DNA of 64,000 nt from Photobacterium frigidiphilum (GTDB taxonomy: Bacteria; Pseudomonadota; Gammaproteobacteria; Enterobacterales; Vibrionaceae). Shown one piece after another: positions 62,280 to 64,000 of this stretch. The stretch lies in NCBI RefSeq assembly GCF_003025615.1, contig NZ_PYMJ01000026.1, positions 1-64,000 of the forward strand. The letters are read 5' to 3'. Numbering within the stretch: the first letter of the stretch is position 1; every line of letters begins with the position of its first letter. The position numbers and the translations under genes are program-made. The notes under the pieces are model-generated. The model searched no databases. It saw only the letters and a list, made by a program, of their open reading frames with translations, and had not been told where the DNA came from.

Positions 62280-63629
62280 CTAGCCGATATACACTAACTT
62301 GGCGATAAAAATGGCGGTTAACGCATACATGCTAATTGAGACTTCTTTGGTTTTACCTGTTGCCAGTTTTAGTACGGTGTAAGTGATAAAGCCCAGCGCA
62401 ATACCATTTGCGATTGAAAAGGTAAGTGGCATCATCAGTGCTGTAATGGCGGCGGGTGCTGAATCGGTAAATTCTTTCCAGTTAATATGTTGCATGCTGC
62501 TCATCATAACGAAAGCAACGTAAATCAATGCCCCTGATGTTGCGTAGGCTGGAATCATACTAGCCAAAGGTGATAAGAAAATAGCAGCAACAAACAGCAA
62601 TGAAATAACAATCGCAGATAAACCTGTTCGACCGCCAGCGGCAACACCCGCAGCACTTTCAACATAACTGGTAACAGGTGGACAACCCACACATGCACCT
62701 GCAACACTTGCAATACTGTCGGCTTTCAGTGCTTTACTTAAGCCTTCAATCTTGCCTGTGTCTTTATTGATTAAGTTGGCACGATCTGCCACCCCCATTA
62801 GTGTACCTGCCGTATCGAACATGTTGACGAATAGGAAGGCTAGAATCACACTGACCATTGAGATATTGAGTGCGCCTTGGATGTCCATGGCAAAGAGGGT
62901 AGGTGCAATACTTGGCGGTGCTGCAAAAATGCCTTGGTACTGAACGATACCTAACATCATGCCAACCAGAGTGACGCCAATAATACCGATAAGAACAGCA
63001 CCAAAAACTTTACGCTCACTCAGTACTGCAATAATAAGGAAACAAATTGCAGCTAATAGCGCATCGGGTTGGGTGAAGTCACCCAGTGATACTAATGTCG
63101 CAGGGTTATCAACAACAATACCAGCCGTTTTCAAACCGATTAATCCAAGAAATAAACCAACACCAGCAGTCATCGAATAGCGTAGGCTCTCAGGTATACT
63201 CTCTATTATCCATTCACGAACTTTATAGAAGCTCATGCCAACAAAGAGTATGCCTGAAATAAAGACCGCCCCCAGTGCAACTTCCCAGCTATAACCCATT
63301 TCGCCAACAACGGTAAAAGAGAAAAATGCATTTAAGCCCATTCCCGGTGCGAGGCCGACAGGCCAATTAGCAAATAAACCCATCAATAGTGTTCCAAATG
63401 CAGCACCTATACAGGTTGCAACAAATACCGCACCGGGATCCATGCCAGTCGCTGCCATAATACTGGGGTTGACAAAAATTATATAAGCCATTGTTGCAAA
63501 GGTAGTAATGCCGCCTATTAATTCATTTTTAACATTGGTTCCATGTTCTTTTAATTTAAAAAATCGTTCTAAAAAAGAGGACGATATGCCTTCCTTACTG
63601 TGTAGCTCTTCTGCTTTGGTATTGTTCAT
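62280..63629 (-). CDS. AzgA-like adenine/guanine/hypoxanthine permease
   Basis: 449 aa, about 13 helices, of the AzgA branch of NCS2 carriers (E. coli GhxP/GhxQ/AdeP/AdeQ). Landmarks: ELIGGITTFATMAYIIFVNPSI at the N terminus, LAPGMGLNAFF near residue 90, MFDTAGTLMGVADRANLI and SVAGACVGCPPVTSYVESAAGVAAGGRTGL. Which base it carries is not decided by sequence here. AAGGAAG precedes ATG 63629. A TTGTATACAA site lies 223 bases upstream. Confidence 0.9.
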   Translation of the reverse strand: MNNTKAEELHSKEGISSSFLERFFKLKEHGTNVKNELIGGITTFATMAYIIFVNPSIMAATGMDPGAVFVATCIGAAFGTLLMGLFANWPVGLAPGMGLNAFFSFTVVGEMGYSWEVALGAVFISGILFVGMSFYKVREWIIESIPESLRYSMTAGVGLFLGLIGLKTAGIVVDNPATLVSLGDFTQPDALLAAICFLIIAVLSERKVFGAVLIGIIGVTLVGMMLGIVQYQGIFAAPPSIAPTLFAMDIQGALNISMVSVILAFLFVNMFDTAGTLMGVADRANLINKDTGKIEGLSKALKADSIASVAGACVGCPPVTSYVESAAGVAAGGRTGLSAIVISLLFVAAIFLSPLASMIPAYATSGALIYVAFVMMSSMQHINWKEFTDSAPAAITALMMPLTFSIANGIALGFITYTVLKLATGKTKEVSISMYALTAIFIAKLVYIG

Positions 63630-64000
63630 TATGAATCTTCCTTTCTTTGCTCATATTTGAATTTAAATGAATACAATTTCCATTTGTTTTAGTTCATTGA
63701 TTTATCATTTATCTAAATAACGGTCGTTATTTTTTGATATATCAAGATCTATACCAGCTTGAGTTTATTTAAATTAGCTACATATATAGTTTGGCTTTTA
63801 TTTCAATGTTGAAAATAAAGTGAGAGAAAGCGCAATCACTGTTATTGGTGATTGTATACAAGGTCTCTCGTCATATATTTACTGTTGTATCTATAGACGT
63901 AGTGTTTCTATGGTGCGCTATTAACTGCCTCTATAAGTAGAGAAACTATAAGGCGAGACTAATAAAGGCACATGGTAATGAGCCTGGGAATCAGCAATAC
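63630..64000. other. Promoter region at the right edge
   Basis: AT-rich control region upstream of the purine permease with one operator-like palindrome (63852). A possible plus-strand start at 63972 or 63978 reaches the edge after about ten codons and cannot be judged. No riboswitch consensus for purines was found. Confidence 0.4.
63852..63861. promoter_or_regulatory. TTGTATACAA palindrome before the purine permease
   Basis: The same decamer as before gcl. Its location between the permease and whatever lies past the edge makes shared control of purine uptake and glyoxylate use plausible. Confidence 0.45.

Noticed and set aside
63840-64000. Possible purine riboswitch before the purine permease
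   Set aside because: A GTTTCT-like string occurs on both strands, but the paired P1, the TATAA and ATGG loop elements of the purine aptamer are not arranged correctly.
63972-64000. Possible plus-strand gene start at the right edge (ATG GTA ATG AGC CTG ...)
   Set aside because: Only ten codons are visible and the ribosome site is weak; it cannot be judged within the window.

Overview
The window looks like a chromosomal segment of a marine Vibrionaceae gammaproteobacterium, most likely a Photobacterium close to P. profundum. This rests on recalled similarity of the proteins (AsnS, Mlc, HtpX, the bio cluster, SiaT), the AT-rich intergenic DNA and the gene order; no database search was possible. 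Most of it is ordinary metabolic and transport gene content. No CRISPR array, prophage or defence island is visible.

Layout. 1-125: end of an IS3-family insertion sequence. 187-7871: asnS, a large surface lipoprotein, queE with a structured leader, the glucose-type repressor mlc with likely autoregulatory sites, and a LON-domain protein. 8003-13161: complete biotin cluster, bioA divergent from bioBFCD, with a BirA-like operator between. 13287-19236: small proteins, a Usp/SulP pair, htpX, and an MFS transporter translationally coupled to an unlisted 57-residue His-rich peptide. 19465-24774: LysR regulator divergent from an RND efflux pair. 24983-31337: small conserved proteins, a FAD protein, an HlyD/ABC-2 exporter, and an unlisted 31-residue membrane peptide. 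31662-36356: a palindromic mobile repeat, a TPR membrane protein, a MocR regulator with a divergent EamA exporter, and tRNA-Ser(UGA) followed by a repeat of its own 3' end, as in the E. coli rtT arrangement. 36402-37709: an orphan DUF1353 plus peptidoglycan-hydrolase pair.

38053-47796 is a sialic acid (nan) regulon: nanA, nanR (RpiR type), nanE, nanK, the Na+ symporter siaT, nanQ and a tripartite siaPQM transporter. A 15-bp palindrome, TGRAGT-N3-ACTTCA, lies in front of nanA, nanR, nanE (three copies) and siaP, and is a good candidate for the NanR operator. The cell has two different sialate importers here, and uptake and conversion to GlcNAc-6-phosphate appear to be controlled together.

48554-56616 is a glyoxylate module: aceB plus a GlcG/HbpS protein, divergent from gcl, hyi, glxR, a MOFRL glycerate kinase and a cupin. 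58064-63861 continues as a purine module: a 266-bp MITE-like repeat, a RutR-like TetR regulator, 8-oxoguanine deaminase and two NCS2/AzgA purine permeases. TTGTATACAA-type palindromes in front of aceB, gcl and the purine permease may link glyoxylate use with purine breakdown (purine to ureide to glyoxylate to glycerate). A perfect 28-bp palindrome precedes the deaminase.
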